A DNA stretch of 64,000 nucleotides from Macrotrachela quadricornifera (GCA_022393335.1 JAJEKB010021159.1:717975-781974); one strand, 5' to 3'. Numbered from the stretch's first letter, positions 25,478-37,781 are shown. A program made the numbers and translations. Notes: generated by a model from the letters alone, not told the origin.

Positions 25478-25547
25478 AATCAGAACGGGAATCGAACCCA
25501 TATTTTCCGATAACCGGTCGGCTGTTCTACCATTAAACTATCTGATT
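25478..25547 (-). tRNA. tRNA-like gene, Gly-type backbone with GGT in the anticodon position
   Basis: On the minus strand the 70 nt fold into a cloverleaf. The acceptor is AATCAGA/TCTGATT (7 bp), the D arm GTTT-AATGGTA-GAAC, the anticodon arm about 4 bp around a 7-nt loop CCGGTTA, the variable loop 4 nt, and the T arm ATGGG-TTCGATT-CCCGT. The A box and B box (GGTTCGATTCC) are good, and TTTT follows the acceptor as a Pol III stop. Position 33 is C rather than the near-universal U, and GGT would decode Thr. It may be a tRNA pseudogene or a tRNA-derived sequence. Confidence 0.5.
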
Positions 25548-26349
25548 TTCTATTTTCTCTTAATTTTGACAACAGATCGTCTTCAACGAAGGCATAATCT
25601 CGTTGATGGTTGGCTGTGTTGTGTGTTTCCACAGAAAGTTCGGATTAATGGAATATTATTCTTAGTAATTTTTTTAACTTGTTCAGGCAAGCTTGTATTG
25701 AATTAGTTACATGTGCTCCTGAATATTTGAATTGATATTGCAATGAGTTTCAAAACCGAATCATATAATTATTGGAGTATTCGAGTGTTATGTTGTTAAT
25801 TTCGATTTTGTACGTACAATACAATATTATTATGGAAGTAATGTGTTTTTTTCAAGGCTTTCGACTTTGCTCGAGGGTCTCATCATATGGTTTTGTCCTG
25901 ATTGTTTCGATGGCATCTATTTTTGAAAGTTAATATCAAATGTTTCGATGTTTGTATCTTACATAATCGGATACTATGTTTCGTTATGAGGTACCATGAC
26001 CGGTTTTCACGTATTTTCCCTCCACTTAGTATCGTTTTTCATGCTTTTTAGGTAAATTGTATACTATTCATATCAAATAAATAGGCGAATAGGGTGTGTT
26101 CTGTTCATTATGTGAAACTAAATATAGAATGAGGATCATTAAACAAGAACCAAAATATTAAGTAGATTATCTCTATTGGTCCTACACCGATCGGCTAGTT
26201 TTAGTCATCGATATGTTTTGTCTTTGTCTGTAGCAAAATCTTTCTAATATTTCGAATCCACAATATGTTTTAGAATCTTTTTATTTAGTGCTTTTTAATA
26301 TTCATTGCAAAAGAGAAAGATAAAGATAGACAGTTTTTTATTAGAAAAA
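25548..26349. other. intergenic, nothing recognised
   Basis: AT-rich, with no ORF or repeat that I can support. Confidence 0.35.
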
Positions 26350-26861
26350 TCAACGACGATAAATAAAAAGTCTTTTAACATTTCTATAGTCCTCTGAAAC
26401 TGCAATATATTGAGGACCATGTTCTTCATTAAATTTGTCCGGATGGATCAAAACTGGTCGATACGAGAATGGTAAAAGTAGCTATAGAAATTGATAATGG
26501 TTAATAATAGAAGAAGTGATGAGAACACATATAAACAAATGTATAAATATTACAATATAAACATACTGGGCCTTTTTAATTCTCAATCAGATGTATTCTA
26601 TTGTGCCATTCGTAGGCATCGTACTTCTATCAAAGATACGAAAAAAGAAATAGAGATAGAAAGTCGTTTTATTCATTTGTTAAATAAGAAATTTTGGAAA
26701 TAGAATCGAATTTAAATAAATTATTCTCATTGTCAAATCAGAGTCGCTTCTGCTTACCGTTTGATGATATTGGATTTTATATGCATCATCTGGACGAGTA
26801 ATAAATTTTTTCATGGTGATGCGCGACATTTCCTTTGAAGAATTTGATAATTTTCGATTAT
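26350..26861 (-). CDS. two terminal exons of an unknown conserved-looking gene
   Basis: Exon A 26861-26758 (104 nt, enters with two leftover bases) reads NRKLSNSSKEMSRITMKKF, continues to YKIQYHQT and ends at ACG|GTAAGC. Exon B 26481-26350 follows an acceptor TTCTATAG, reads LLLPFSYRPVLIHPDKFNEE, continues with PQYIAVSEDYRNVKR and ends RR-TGA (26352-26350). The join keeps the frame. The intron of 276 nt is unusually long for this window. The charged, Tyr/Pro-rich sequence without domains resembles small axonemal proteins in style, but I do not recognise it. A further upstream piece with SCPPPRGVSW at about 27180-27230 could belong to it. Confidence 0.45.
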
Positions 26862-26869
26862 CTAAAAAT

Positions 26870-27932
26870 ACAGAAAAACTTCAAAAGTCATTTCAGACAT
26901 GTGCTTTCTATTTTTGATGCTTTAATTAATCAAATGTACTTTTTAGATGTTTAATTTCTCACTATGCAAACTGCTAGAACGCTTTATACAATCTTTTTTT
27001 CATTATAACCCAAGATTCTTGGTATTCTAGTTTTCTGCTGTGATCAATATCAGACAACATATTTTTTGTTTAGCAATTCAAAAGATTGAACAAAACTATT
27101 TTTGTATATGGCCATCATATCAATCATGTAAATTTTCTGTTATATGTGTGCGCGTGTATTTGGAGAGACCCGTTGGCATTACCCAGGAGACACCCCGAGG
27201 AGGTGGGCATGACTTGTCGCCCACAAAGAATATCTTCCGCGCTTATAAAGACAAAGTATTTGAAACAATTCTCAATGAATGGAAAAGTCCCATGAATAAC
27301 TAATTTTTTGGGAGAAGCTTTAAGTTTTTCTTATTCAAAAAATAGAACGACTGAATTTTGTCGTTCTAAATTCTATTTGAAGTATATAGATGATTCAATT
27401 GATAATATCATCGATTAATTTTAATTCGATTCATATGCTTTTTGAAAAGGGATGACGGTAGATGTCTTAATCGTATCGTTTTTCTATATTCGATAGAATA
27501 TAAATGATAAATAATACATGATTTCAATTAATTTTGATTTTGCCATCTTGTGAGATGAGAGTCTCTTTCAGCAGATGAGCGATATTATGTTGTATCAATT
27601 ACATGAATAAACATTTGAAAAATCACGCAATATTAAACTTTTGACATCTTCAACATATGCACAGACGTACGGATGAAACAAAACAAACTACTTCAACCGA
27701 ATTTAATCTGTACAAATACCTCACTGATCTGAAAGTGAGGATTATTCGAATATTTTTATATCAATTTGATACAGTCAGACATATTTTGATTCTTCTCTTT
27801 TTTCTTTCTTTTGCTTCTTTTCGTGCTTCACCTGCTGCTGCTGCTATCGTTGCTTCTATTTTCTTATCATTATTTCTTCTTCGTTTGTATTCCAAGATCA
27901 CATTCCCTGTAAAAGCTTTGATAAAAAAGGTA
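26870..27932. other. mostly non-coding; possible exons on either strand
   Basis: 27160-27300 is less AT-rich than its surroundings. On the minus strand it reads VGDKSCPPPRGVSW before a W|GTAATG donor; on the plus strand it also reads open to 27303. 27761-27930 (minus) encodes a Lys/Arg/Ala-rich tail (RRRNNDKKIEATIAAAAGEA...) ending in a stop. Neither can be tied to a full gene. Confidence 0.25.
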
Positions 27933-28985
27933 TGGGTAAATCCGTGGGAAGACAACCACCTTCCTGGAAGGAGTTTTTTTTTTACTTTTTTTAGCTTAAC
28001 CAGTGTATAGTGATTCGAAAACATGTTTTATGAAAAAAAATACGGACTCGATTGAAATCTTAATGAACCTCTACGCCATTTCTTAGGAATATCTATATGT
28101 AAAAAAAATGGGGGCACATTAGGCCGCAAATTAGCCTATTGATATTTTCCCTTCTAAACCCTATTGAATTTTATATCAATAGAAAGAGCATATTGTGATG
28201 AGCATTTTGATACTAAATTTATAGTGTTTTGGTCGATTTTTGAAAGTGTACAACTATTAACAAAACTGTTCATTTTTTATTTTTTACATTGATTGTGAGG
28301 GTATTTTATCAGAAAACGTAATTCTTGTATACAAACAAATATTAGATTTGGAATCAGCGTTAAAAACTGAATCCAACCACATATAATTCAAATCTTCTAA
28401 AGACTTTATATTTGTAGGCATTTTTCTTTTATTAACATCATTAAGGTTGAAGTACTTTGCTCCACTAGTCAAATTGCTGCTAATGAGATATATTATATTC
28501 AGAGTGTTATGAAGTCTTTAGAAGATTCGAGTTATATGTAGTTCGACTCAGCTTTTAATGATGATTCCAAATCTGATATTTGTTTGAATACAAGAATTAC
28601 GTTTTCTGATAAAAAATCCTCATAATCAATGAAAAAAATGACCAAAAATGAGCAGTTTTGTTAATAGTTGTACACTTTCAAAAATCGACCAAAACACTAT
28701 AAATTTAGTATCAAAATGCTCATCACAATATGCTCTTTCTATTGATATAAAATTTAATAGGGTTTAGAAGGGAAAATATCAATGGGCTAATTTGTGACCT
28801 TATGCGCCCCATTTTTTCACATATAGTTGTTCCTAAAGAATGGCGTAGAGGTTCATGAAGATTTCAATCGAATCCGTATTTTTTTTCATGAAACATGTTT
28901 TCGAATCACTATACACTTGTTAAGCTAAAAAAATGGAAAAAAAAAATTCTTCCAAAAAGTGGTCGTCTTTCCAATGATTTACCCC
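27933..28985. mobile_element. 1053 bp palindromic MITE/foldback element with TA duplication
   Basis: Arms 27933-~28430 and ~28498-28985 are nearly perfect reverse complements. The ends read TGGGTAAATC on the left and GATTTACCCC on the right, with TA at 27931-27932 and 28986-28987. The loop is only about 70 bp. It has no coding capacity; the short ORFs inside are symmetric shadows. Confidence 0.75.
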
Positions 28986-29639
28986 TAAATATTTTTAAAA
29001 TTATTGTATGGCATATATTGCTAATCTAGACTAATATCTTTCATCACATGAACACTTTAAAATATGTACTATTGATTGTACAAAAAAGGTTTATTAATTA
29101 AATCTGACTGAGATACGAATAATTTGCCTTGTCTTGCGGATTCGAGTTAAAAAATGAGAGTAATTTTGAAGTTATATAATAAGAAGACAAAGTAATTTTA
29201 TGCAGTTTTACGAATGAAGAGAAAAAATTTGTGTCAATTCAGGCAGAAGTGATAGATCAGCCGTACGAGTTCATTAAAAACAGAAAATACATTTGCCTCA
29301 ATCAGTCGAGGGTCAAGCGAGTCGAAGCGATGAGCGTTACTTGTATAGATAAGATGAGATCATCAAGAAGACAAAACATTGTCATTTTCGGATCTGACGG
29401 ACATAGACGACGATGTCTATGGAAAAAGAAAGGTCATTTCAAGACAGATTGTCGACGAGAAAACAGCGGAAAATGATCATTATTCAATATATCGTCCATC
29501 AGAAAGGGAAATGCGAGCATTTTTAGAATACGTTTTGAGGGGAATAGATAGATAGATCGAAATTAGTTGATTCTGATTATTACTCACAGTAAAGAGAAAG
29601 AAACTGCAATCTGAGATTTTTAACAAATTCTAGATCATG

Positions 29640-32600
29640 TTTGATACGTTCAATACTTTATTCAAGACTACACCATCGAATGAATTGATCGATGAAGAAA
29701 AATTTTAATAAAACACTTCGAATTCAGTAGGTAAAAATTAAACTCTTGAAATATTCGTTACTGATTGTGTGTTTTGTTTTTGCTCTAGCCACAAAATGTC
29801 GTTCAATGCAATATTCTTCGTCATCGTGCTGATATTGATGGTATTTAGTTTGATTCGTTAAGTGAAAATTGAAGATTATCTCGATTATTTATTGATGAAT
29901 ATTTTACAATCAACGATCTATTACAATTGATTACATATGATCCTTGAATCATTAGAAGGAAGTTTTCCTGATTGTACACGTGATTTATTAGCTGTTCAAT
30001 TATATGATGGATAAAAAAACGCTTAGCAACATGTTTAAACGGTCGAATATTTGAATCACTATTAAACAAAACATAGCCAAAACGATTGAATTTTGTCAAG
30101 ATTTTATTGAAGAGTTTGTTGAACTATTAATTCAATTTCAAGTACGAAATAAAATATTTTTCAAGATGATGGGATTATTGATGAATCAACTTTATATCTT
30201 CTTAGAATAGTTATAGCATTGAGTATTCTCAACGATGTGATAACTGGTTCCACATCAATAATACGGGCGAAACATCAACAATTCAGTTTGTAAGAAAGTC
30301 AGTGAGGATTTTTATCTTCGGAATTGTCAATCTCTCATGAAGATACACCATTGGGTCCATTTGACAATGATAAAACAATATCGATGAATTCGACTTTAAT
30401 TGTTGCTATTATTTTACGAGTACGTTCTCAAGATTACCTAAACGCACGAATAACAAGATCATATTGATTTTTCTCAATCAAAATTCTGTCGATTGCTAAA
30501 GTTTCTGTTTGAAATATTTCTTCGATGAAAATTTTTCGTTTGCTATTTGTAGATTTCATTTATTATTTACCATTTAAATTGAAAAAATTTAATCAATTAA
30601 ATTTTTCTTCGTTCATTTCATTTAACTTTCAACATTCTATGCTAATGATCATATATGAATTTATATTTAAGTGAGGAATTTTTGAATTTCTGCTGATGTT
30701 TTAGTTGGTCATCGAATGATGCAATCACCAACACAAGATAATAACAAGTAGATTAAAAACAAAATAGTCAAATAAATTCATTCACATTTTTCTCAATTTA
30801 AATTGCATTAGCTAATTTTGTTGAATCAGCGTATCTCTATTGTCATTATATTCAAATGTTAGTTAGAATATCTTCAACACAATCAAATGCACATGTTTAT
30901 TTTGAATTAGTTCGATTTGCCAATGGAAAATATTTGTCATGACTTCTCTATCGAAATACTTATCAGTCTGATACTTTACTCAATCAACAAGGTTAAACAT
31001 GTTTTAGTGGATCTCGATCAGCAATGAAAACTATTGCACCAAAAGAAGTGACTGATCTCATTGCATCACAAGTCAATTCTCGAGACGGATGAACAATTCA
31101 ATTGAATATTGTTTTTGTTTCTCTGTTTAGAATGAAATATTTCGTATTAGTTTCTTTGGGCATTCTCAATGGCAAATAACTGGAGATTGTAGTCTTTTAT
31201 CATGTCGAATATCTCTTGATTTAAAAGTGTTTTTATATAATACATTATCGTCATTTACGAAAACAACAGATATTGTAATGTATTTCTGAAAAATCATCTC
31301 CGATATTGATGTAAGAAATTTTTTTGTTGCGTACCCAAGTAAGCAAAACACGGGGTAAATGACGAGTCTCTTTTCTAGTTATGTCGACACGTCATGCCTG
31401 GTCTTTGTCTCAAATTCGACTCTGTCATGACTAGTCCGGAAGTTTTGGCCATCATGAACCCCCGTCTAAATCCCGTGATTGACGGACGACATTATACGTG
31501 CCTAGTCTAGTCTTTTTCTGAAAAAGACTCGTCCAGGACTGGCCTGAATTTGGTTGATACAGAACGTTATTGACTAATATCCAGACTCGTCCTAGACGAG
31601 GACTTTTTGAGACAAAGACTAGTCTGGACGGGTGACAGAGACTCCCCTCCGAAAATGGCTTAAAATTGAAAAAGTAAGGACGTCTGGTGTGGGACATAGG
31701 ACGAAATGTAGTCTTATGGAGCGGACGAGTCTGAACTAGTCTAAATGGAAATATGTAAGGATGGAGATTAGATTCGAACATGTATACAATGTATTACTTA
31801 CCCATCGTTTAGACCATTGAGCTATATGATCAAGAAATTAGCTTTTACATGATCATAATCATTTTAAGATGCTATTTAATACAATTTTACTTAAAGTTTT
31901 TCTGTTCACATTTAAATAAAAATTATTTTTTACAGAATACGAACATATTTGAAAAACATGAAAAAAATAAATACAAAAAACCCTAGTTATATTTAAAAAA
32001 TATGAATTTCAAATATAAAAATTAAAAAAAAATTATATTGAAAAGAAACTATTTTTGCATATGCTGGTTTAGTTTTAAATTAAAATAATCCTATCTCATC
32101 TAACAACTAAATTAATGTTGCTTAATTTAAATATATTCTTAAATTTATAATTATTCGAATATTTATATTTAAAGTAAAATAACATAAAATTATGTTATAA
32201 ACAAATTAAAATTATTCTTTAGTTTTTTTCAAAATGTAGTACATCTAATAATTTTTGAAAACATAAATTAACATTCGTCACTACGAGTAAATATTGTTCA
32301 CTGTACTTACTTCTATTTTTTTGTTGGTTTCGATATACTTTTACATTTTCAATACATGAAAATACGAAATATGATACGATATATGAAGACAGGAATGTGT
32401 AAAATATACTATCTATCTATGACCTTGTTGTTGATTATAGCAGACTCTCTGATTGTTGTTCTACCTTTGAAAAATATTCATAGTATCTTGACGATCAATA
32501 TAGTTTTAATACGAAAAATGTATGTTATTAATTACTGTAATCATAATATAGCGAATCAACCTTGAACTCCAATTCAGAAAGATTTGAATACAAGGCAGAC

Positions 32601-33930
32601 AATAAAACGATTGTTATTCCACTAACTAGTTCGTAGTTTTGATGCATTGAACATTTTACATTGATTATTATTAACAAATGAAATACATATTGAAAAGTTT
32701 TCTACTGGCATTCTACTTCTTATACTGTCCATTACTGATCAATTCAAATGAATTGACAAGATATATGTAGTTCAAAGAAAGTGGATTATTTAGAGTTTTT
32801 AGACTAGTCTGACAAGAACAGGTAATATACTCTTTAAAAAGGGTTTAGTCATGACGAATGCAGACAAAACTTCGGACTAGTCTTGACTCTATGAAAAACG
32901 TTTCAGACTAGTCAAAGCCGTGTGTCATCGAATGGTTTCTGATTGTCTAGTAGATGGACAGAGTCAATTTAGTATCTTAGACTATATAAATTGACGTCAG
33001 TCCATCTCAATGTCCTAGTCTGCCGTCAGGATGCTAGTCCTGTTTTAAATAATGTCAAGTTGGGTATTCGAATTTATTTTTCATCTTCTTTCTAGTCTTC
33101 GGACTAGTCTTGACTGATTCAAAGGACAAAACAAACTACACATGACCGGGTTCAAGGACTTTCTAGACCGGTCCATACATGTTTGAAGGACATTTCTTCA
33201 AAAGGTAATTAGTCATGACGGATATGCAAGATGTTTTAGACTGGACTTGACGGGCGTTGCGGACATTTTGGACTAGTCATGGATGTCATCTTTCGTCATT
33301 TTATGCTCACTTGGGTAGTTATTTGCATCAATGGAAAATTGTAGTATGCCAGCAATTGCAACACGTGTCTTCAAATTAATTCAAGAAAAAGTAAAGAGAA
33401 TTCGATTGTATTAATTTCATAAATCATTGAAAATATTTTAACTATATTAAATGATATTGTGAAAAATTATTATTCTAATCAAATAATGGATAATGAAACG
33501 AAACTAATCCCACTAGGTGAACTAATGCTTAACGATTTATTATGTGGTGGATTTCTGTTTAAAACTGTGTAGATTGCAGATGGTTATGAGAAATTATTTG
33601 AATATTCGTCATTGATTGGTGTGAAGAAGATTTTCTTTTATTTAAATAGATTTTATCTCTTTTTATTATTTAGATGAAGAAGAACTTCCTAAAAGTTTAA
33701 TTTTGATGATTGAAGTTTTCGAATTAGTCATAATAAATAGTCAACAGATGTTACAAACCGATAAATCTTCAATATTTACATTTTGTCAAACATCAATTGA
33801 ACGAATTCTTATCGATATCAATACCAAAGATTTAAATAGCTTATCAATCATAGCACAAACATTGAATGAAAATAAATTTTAAAAATCTTTTCTTAGACTA
33901 TTACCGAAAGATCACGTAAGAGAAATGGTT
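29640..33930 (+). pseudogene. decayed multi-exon gene of unknown family, split by a transposable element
   Basis: Plus-strand open fragments with normal protein composition occur in order but in shifting frames with stops. Examples are SLEGSFPDCTRDLLAVQLYD (about 29945-30010), DDGIIDESTLYLLRIVIALS (about 30165-30280), HEDTPLGPFDNDKTISMNST (about 30335), ESAYLYCHYIQMLVRISSTQ (about 30825), SRSAMKTIAPKEVTDLIASQ (about 31015), QWQITGDCSLLSCRISLDLK (about 31168), and EEELPKSLILMIEVFELVII (about 33675-33880). Short AT-rich gaps look like old introns. The element 31334-33315 sits inside one open stretch: the frame reads from RNFFVA through the single TA into LHQWKIVVCQQLQH. I cannot name the protein; it looks like an alpha-helical solenoid. 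Confidence 0.5.
31334..33315. mobile_element. ~2.0 kb non-autonomous element, CCCAAGT ends, TA duplication, GACTAGTC-rich
   Basis: Ends CCCAAGTAAGCAAAA (left) and ...TTATGCTCACTTGGG (right), with TA at 31332-31333 and 33316-33317. Both subterminal regions (about 31400-31760 and 32800-33290) are packed with variants of the palindrome GACTAGTC/GACGAGTC spaced by tens of bases. The middle (31840-32790) is very AT-rich. A tRNA-like stretch on the minus strand lies at about 31755-31830 (TATAGCTCAATGGTCTAA as A box, GTTCGAATC as B box). It has no transposase. Confidence 0.6.
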
Positions 33931-34881
33931 CTCAAATAAAATGCCTACCTAGTCAATCGATCGGTATTTCGACGCGTCGATTTTTCTTTCGATGCCCATC
34001 GAAGTTCTAAATCGAGTGGTCGAAAAACTCTACCGGAAAAAAGTTTTATGTTCTCCACATCTAAATATTCAAAGAGTCGGCACCCATCTCACATATATAC
34101 AGAATAGGAGAAAGTCGACAATCGAACACGTGTACTTACGATTATTTGTCTTGTATTGAACCACTGATCTGAATATGAAGTGATGATCTTATGAAAGAAA
34201 CATGCAGCATTCAGAGATGATTAACACTTCTGTCATATTTTTTATTGCGGAGTGACTCTTTTTTGTTGATGTATTCGACATTAGTATTTAGAAAAATTCA
34301 GGCTGTCTCTTGAGCGTTGCACGAGTCCTGTCCATTTTTATCTTTTTCATTTTATGGTATTGCCATTCAAATTCCAATCTTATTTTCACAAACTAATCAA
34401 CAGCTATCGTAAAATTAGATCAACTACGGGTACAAAATCGATATTTAGAGACTCAGCAACTTTCACGATCCCTGAAATCTACTTAAATAATTTTAAAAAA
34501 TTATTTTGGTAAAGTTTTACTGATCAAGTGATCAAAAACTGGATCGATTTAGCTATTGAAGTCAAGTCGAGTAGTCGACAAATTTTTCGAAATCTCTTAT
34601 TAATTCTTGAAAAATTGCGAGCAAAAAAAACAAAATTTCCGAAGATTGAGGGGGAGATCACCTTCCCCCGTCGTTCCCGGTCGCGACAGTCTTGACTTGA
34701 ACCAAACATTTATGATATGACATAAATCTAGGTACATTTATTGATAAATGAACGAATAAACAAACAATAAAAAATATACGAAACTTTGCAGAATATACAA
34801 CAGATAAAGAATAATCAATAGACAATAGATAGTGAATACTACATCCATGTATTTTATAAACTATAATTAAATAAATAATAA
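33931..34881. other. intergenic, nothing supported
   Basis: AT-rich. Contains a C-rich stretch near 34660-34690 within a 61-codon minus-strand ORF that has no coding character. Confidence 0.35.
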
Positions 34882-35850
34882 TTATTGAACAGGGAGTGTT
34901 GTTACTCGAGCAGTTCGACTAGCTACAAAAATATTTTTTGTTAATGTCACAGGAACAACACGACTTGGTCGTTGAAAAACTCGAGGAATTTTACAGAATT
35001 TTGCTCGAAGTTCAGGTAGTGAAACAGTACATACAAAAGGAACGAGCATTGTAACAAGGTAACTAAAATACATAGCACTACCATAATAATCAGCTCCAAC
35101 ACTATATGATACACCAGCTGAATAAGCAGTAAATAAGATCGTTGGTGGAAAATGTAAAAAGAAATAAATAGAAGATATTGATAATAATTGAATTGTCATT
35201 TTTCGATAATTTTTCCATTGAAATCTTTGACCCATTCGATATTTGTTATACCATACACGTACAATGAGAGCTATGCTAAAGAATATAATACTAAATGCAG
35301 GTATAATGTTATTTACAGCTGCATCCCACATAGTAATTGATACATTTGGATAGGCACAAGAAGTAACTCCACACCGAGTTCTTGCATAATTGGGCGAAAT
35401 TGTACAAGGCATAATAAACAATATAATCATAAAATAGATAAATGGATAAAAACCAATTATTATCATAGGTAGATAATGAATAAGAAAGCGTTTTGTTTGT
35501 GTTCCAACTAAGTTTTGATGAAAAATAAGAATATGTCGTTCAATTGATGCCCAAGCTACAAGAAGTGTCATCGATGTATATGGAGCCAAATCCATATATG
35601 TCCATATTATACAAAATTTATATGCAAATATTGGAGAAGAACCAGTACGATAAAAATGACATAACCATATTATATCAGTAGTGTTATAGAGCAGAGTAAG
35701 AGTAAGAATGAAAATAATAACATGATTATTAAGAGCCTTGCGAAGTGTTCGATCAACAAGAAAATGATAAAGATTAAAAATAGAACATAAGATTCCTGGA
35801 ATGACAAAGATTATATAAATACAAAAACGAATATTATATGCTATTGCCAT
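34882..35850 (-). CDS. 7TM G-protein-coupled receptor, rhodopsin-class, intronless
   Basis: 322 residues in one exon. Seven hydrophobic spans lie at about 9-31, 43-64, 82-110, 123-148, 178-200, 218-243 and 258-279. C80 at the top of TM3 and C160/C165 in the second extracellular loop can form the conserved disulfide. The DRY position reads ERH (104-106) in WASIERHILIF. TM7 ends VPFVCTVSLPELRAKF. The short C-terminal tail is basic and Thr/Val-rich. This is the short, intronless peptide/olfactory-like receptor type that is abundant in rotifers; the ligand is unknown. It acts in the plasma membrane, coupling to a G protein. The reading frame is intact and the start Met directly precedes TM1. Confidence 0.85.
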   Translation of the reverse strand: MAIAYNIRFCIYIIFVIPGILCSIFNLYHFLVDRTLRKALNNHVIIFILTLTLLYNTTDIIWLCHFYRTGSSPIFAYKFCIIWTYMDLAPYTSMTLLVAWASIERHILIFHQNLVGTQTKRFLIHYLPMIIIGFYPFIYFMIILFIMPCTISPNYARTRCGVTSCAYPNVSITMWDAAVNNIIPAFSIIFFSIALIVRVWYNKYRMGQRFQWKNYRKMTIQLLSISSIYFFLHFPPTILFTAYSAGVSYSVGADYYGSAMYFSYLVTMLVPFVCTVSLPELRAKFCKIPRVFQRPSRVVPVTLTKNIFVASRTARVTTLPVQ

Positions 35851-36186
35851 ATTTAAGCGATATATTGTCTAAGATCTAATAAAATAGAATGATAACGATA
35901 TTGTTCTTTTATGTCCTTAGTTCATTTTAAATACAACGTCAGAATTTTTTTCTTTTTATACGAAAAAGAAAAATTATTGTAAGAGTAAAATAATTATCTT
36001 TTATAATTAAAAAATACTGTCTGTAGCAGATATGATGAGTCGTTATACATGAAAATAAATCCTTAACAATAGAATCATATCTAAAATGAAAGTATGATCA
36101 TGCCATAGAACTACAGTTGATATCTTATCTATGCTCATTAATATTTAAATGATGTTTGATAATTATCTTACATCGACATAAGATAC

Positions 36187-36314
36187 TCACTCTTTTTCCA
36201 TAGATTTTCTATGTTTGGTCTCATTAAACCTTCCTCGTCGTCGACCCATAGCTTGGCCGAGACTACCGCACACTTGATTATGCACAATCAGATAAGCCAA
36301 AATCAGTAAAATTT
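36187..36314 (-). CDS. candidate terminal exon, membrane segment plus basic tail
   Basis: A minus-strand acceptor (TATTTTCCAG) precedes 36314. The following 41 codons read ILLILAYLIVHNQVCGSLGQ, then AMGRRRGRFNETKHRKSMEKE and TGA at 36189-36187: a hydrophobic segment followed by a basic, hydrophilic tail. A strong GTGAGT donor overlaps the stop, so the gene might splice onward instead of ending. No upstream exon was found in the next 500 bp. Family unknown. Confidence 0.35.
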
Positions 36315-36319
36315 CTGGA

Positions 36320-37781
36320 AAATATCGAAAAAAGAAATAGCTCACTCATGGAACATGTTGTCAAGCACATAATTTGTAGTGATAATTCATAGTGCTTAAT
36401 GTTGTATAGGCTTCTTTTCTAGCAAATCACAATCAGTCATACACTACGATAAAATAAAATACCAAACCTACTTTTGGATCTAATATTCTTTGAGATTAGA
36501 CAGATTCAGTAGAGAAATGAAGAGGGGGAAAGACTTTTGCTCAAGGGTATAGATATAAGACATCCAAAAACTCTTTTGTAGAATAATTCTTTTAATAGAT
36601 TTCATTAGTTAATTTGTCTTTATCAATTTATTACTTTTTAAGTGCTGAGTGCATATATGAATTCTTCGAAAAATAATAAAAATAACAGAGGTGTATGTGT
36701 ATCATTTAAAAAAATGAATGGATTAACTAAAATTAAATTTTAAAAACATATGAAAAAATATATATCTGGAAAAGACTTTTCAAACATTCTATACGAGTAT
36801 ATTTTTCTGTTATATAATAAATTTTGCTCATATTTATAATTATAATTAGATAATGTAAGCTAAATGTTAATGCTTGCACTTACAAATCTTTCTCATAATA
36901 TAAAGTATTCAATGTCTTATATGAAATACTATCAAATAATAATAGAATATTTTATATACTAATACAATGAAATTTTGAAAAAGCTTAAAAGGAGAAAGAA
37001 AAATATCTTTATATTAATTATAAACAGACAAAACAGATCTCATAGTTATGTCCTTAACAGTTGTACTATAAGAAAAAGAACATTTTGTATGACGCACATA
37101 ATTGTTTTCCAGAAGAAAAATACTCTTAAGATGTAGCAAATTCACACGAATGATAGGATTTATTTTGTATATAACAGTCTTTATGAGTAACAATTAATAT
37201 ATTAATTACGTAATACAATTTTTTGATGATAATATTGCTAAAATATATTGGTCATATTAAATATACAATCTCAATAACATTTCACCTATTGAGTGAATCA
37301 TGAATTTGAAAGGGTTTCGAGATTAATCATTAATATTTTGCGAAATGACAATGAATCGTCGAAATCAAGAGGATTTTTATGACATAAATATCTGTTTATC
37401 TGTATAAGACAAACTTCTATTGGTTCTAATATCACAAAATTTGAGATTAAAAATAAACAAAGAATTAAGATATCAAGATAATATTGAAGATAACCTTCAG
37501 CTGTTCCTGCAAATAATCTAAATAACTTATTTAAAAAACCTTAATTAACTGAAATTTATGTTTTTGCTGCATGTAATCGATTAAATCCGATTAAAGAAAT
37601 ATAATCAGTTATAATCATTTAATCATCGTTTTCCAGTTAAAAATTTCACACTAATAACGTAAGAGATATTCATTGTACCTATAAATACACTAGATTTTTG
37701 AGGAAAGGACAAAATCAACCATTTATTAGGTATTAAATATGTAATAAGATGAGGTATATTACATATATGATAAATCGTAAT
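36320..37781. other. very AT-rich intergenic stretch
   Basis: No ORF, repeat or splice-linked exon recognised. Confidence 0.4.

Noticed and set aside
29231..29476. 81-codon ORF with a zinc-knuckle-like CLWKKKGHFKTDC, possible retroelement Gag piece
   Set aside because: The second Cys of the CCHC pattern is missing and no pol, RT or LTR sequence is seen nearby; not enough to call a retroelement.
32356..32565. 69-codon ORF with a hydrophobic stretch
   Set aside because: It lies in the AT-rich centre of the element 31334-33315, where chance ORFs of this kind are expected.
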